A DNA stretch of 5,015 nucleotides from Sulfuritalea sp. (GTDB taxonomy: Bacteria > Pseudomonadota > Gammaproteobacteria > Burkholderiales > Rhodocyclaceae): positions 1 to 5,015 of the forward strand of contig JAPLRA010000451.1 in assembly GCA_026399445.1 (NCBI GenBank), written 5' to 3'. Below, piece after piece: positions 4,723-5,015 of the stretch. The notes below the pieces were generated by a model, which was not told where the DNA came from, ran no database searches, and saw nothing but the letters and a program-made list of their open reading frames with translations. Every line of letters starts with the position of its first letter. Position 1 is the stretch's first letter. A program made the position numbers and the translations under genes.

Positions 4723-5015
4723 ACCGAACAACCGCTGCCATAGATGTTGCAGAAACGCTGTGATTCCGGATAGGGGAAGAAATCCTGCACGGCGCCCTTG
4801 CGAATCTGCTCTTGCGTGTTCTGCCAGAATTCCGCATCAAACAGATCGGAATGATGCCGCATGAAGGCATTGCGAATCCTGTCCGACACGAGCAGAAAGG
4901 TCTCGAACTCTTCCGGGAACACGTCCAGTCTCGACACCGAGTACCAAACCTCACCCGACATTTCGGCCTCGAAATTGGGTGGTGGAGGAATGCGCCGAAA
5001 CTTGCAATCGGTAAT
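4719..5015 (-). CDS. aceK: Isocitrate dehydrogenase kinase/phosphatase, C-terminal 98 residues
   Basis: The reading frame enters from the window edge at 5015 and ends with TGA at 4721-4719. The 98 residues match the AceK C-terminus: a segment beginning ITDCKFRRIPPPPNFE, then WYSVSRLDVFPEEF, HHSDLFDAEFW and FFPYPESQRF. AceK phosphorylates and dephosphorylates isocitrate dehydrogenase, switching isocitrate between the TCA cycle and the glyoxylate bypass during growth on acetate or fatty acids. The ATP-binding and catalytic residues lie upstream and are not visible, so activity cannot be judged. The ATG at 4961 is internal, since homology continues upstream of it without a break. The last residues (after QRF) differ from the AceK ends I know. 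The stop overlaps the likely rluE start by four bases. Confidence 0.92.
   Translation of the reverse strand: MTDCKFRRIPPPPNFEAEMSGEVWYSVSRLDVFPEEFETFLLVSDRIRNAFMRHHSDLFDAEFWQNTQEQIRKGAVQDFFPYPESQRFCNIYGSGCSV

Noticed and set aside
4297..4743. Plus-strand open frame of 148 codons opposite rluE
   Set aside because: rluE on the minus strand shows the full set of pseudouridine synthase motifs; this is a shadow.

Overview
The window looks like an ordinary, gene-dense piece of a GC-rich proteobacterial chromosome. The protein set (a betaproteobacterial-type XseA, an iron superoxide dismutase, SlyX, RluE, AceK, a DUF192 protein and an Ala/Pro/Lys-rich exported protein) best fits a Betaproteobacterium, perhaps of the Rhodocyclales. 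That placement is inference from the look of the proteins, not from a search. I see no transposase, integrase, phage gene, CRISPR array, tRNA or rRNA.

Left part: a Sel1-repeat protein runs leftward off the window edge (1-567, C-terminus missing). It is divergent from xseA (893-2239, exonuclease VII large subunit). The 325-base gap between them holds a compact cluster of DnaA-box-like sequences: two perfect TTATCCACA boxes as an inverted repeat plus a third box with one mismatch. An AT-rich stretch with an IHF-like site follows. This is the most intriguing non-coding element here.

Middle part, plus strand: xseA is followed by sodB (2303-2887), which has its own near-consensus sigma-70 promoter. 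The -35 box of that promoter lies inside the last codons of xseA. A perfect 11-bp hairpin separates sodB from slyX (2973-3173).

Right part, minus strand, read from right to left: the C-terminal end of aceK (isocitrate dehydrogenase kinase/phosphatase, cut by the window edge), then rluE (23S rRNA pseudouridine synthase), then a small gene for an exported Ala/Pro/Lys-rich protein. These three are chained by 4-base stop/start overlaps (TTGA, then ATGA) and end at a strong intrinsic terminator at 3777-3807. Next on the same strand, with its own extended -10 promoter, is a DUF192-family exported protein (3230-3676), which converges on slyX.

Functionally the genes are a mix of housekeeping roles: DNA repair (xseA), oxidative stress defence (sodB), rRNA modification (rluE), control of the glyoxylate bypass (aceK) and envelope proteins of unknown role. 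Nothing here amounts to a new multi-gene system. The points worth a second look are the DnaA-box cluster, the low-complexity exported protein, and the unusual C-terminal tail of RluE that runs into it.
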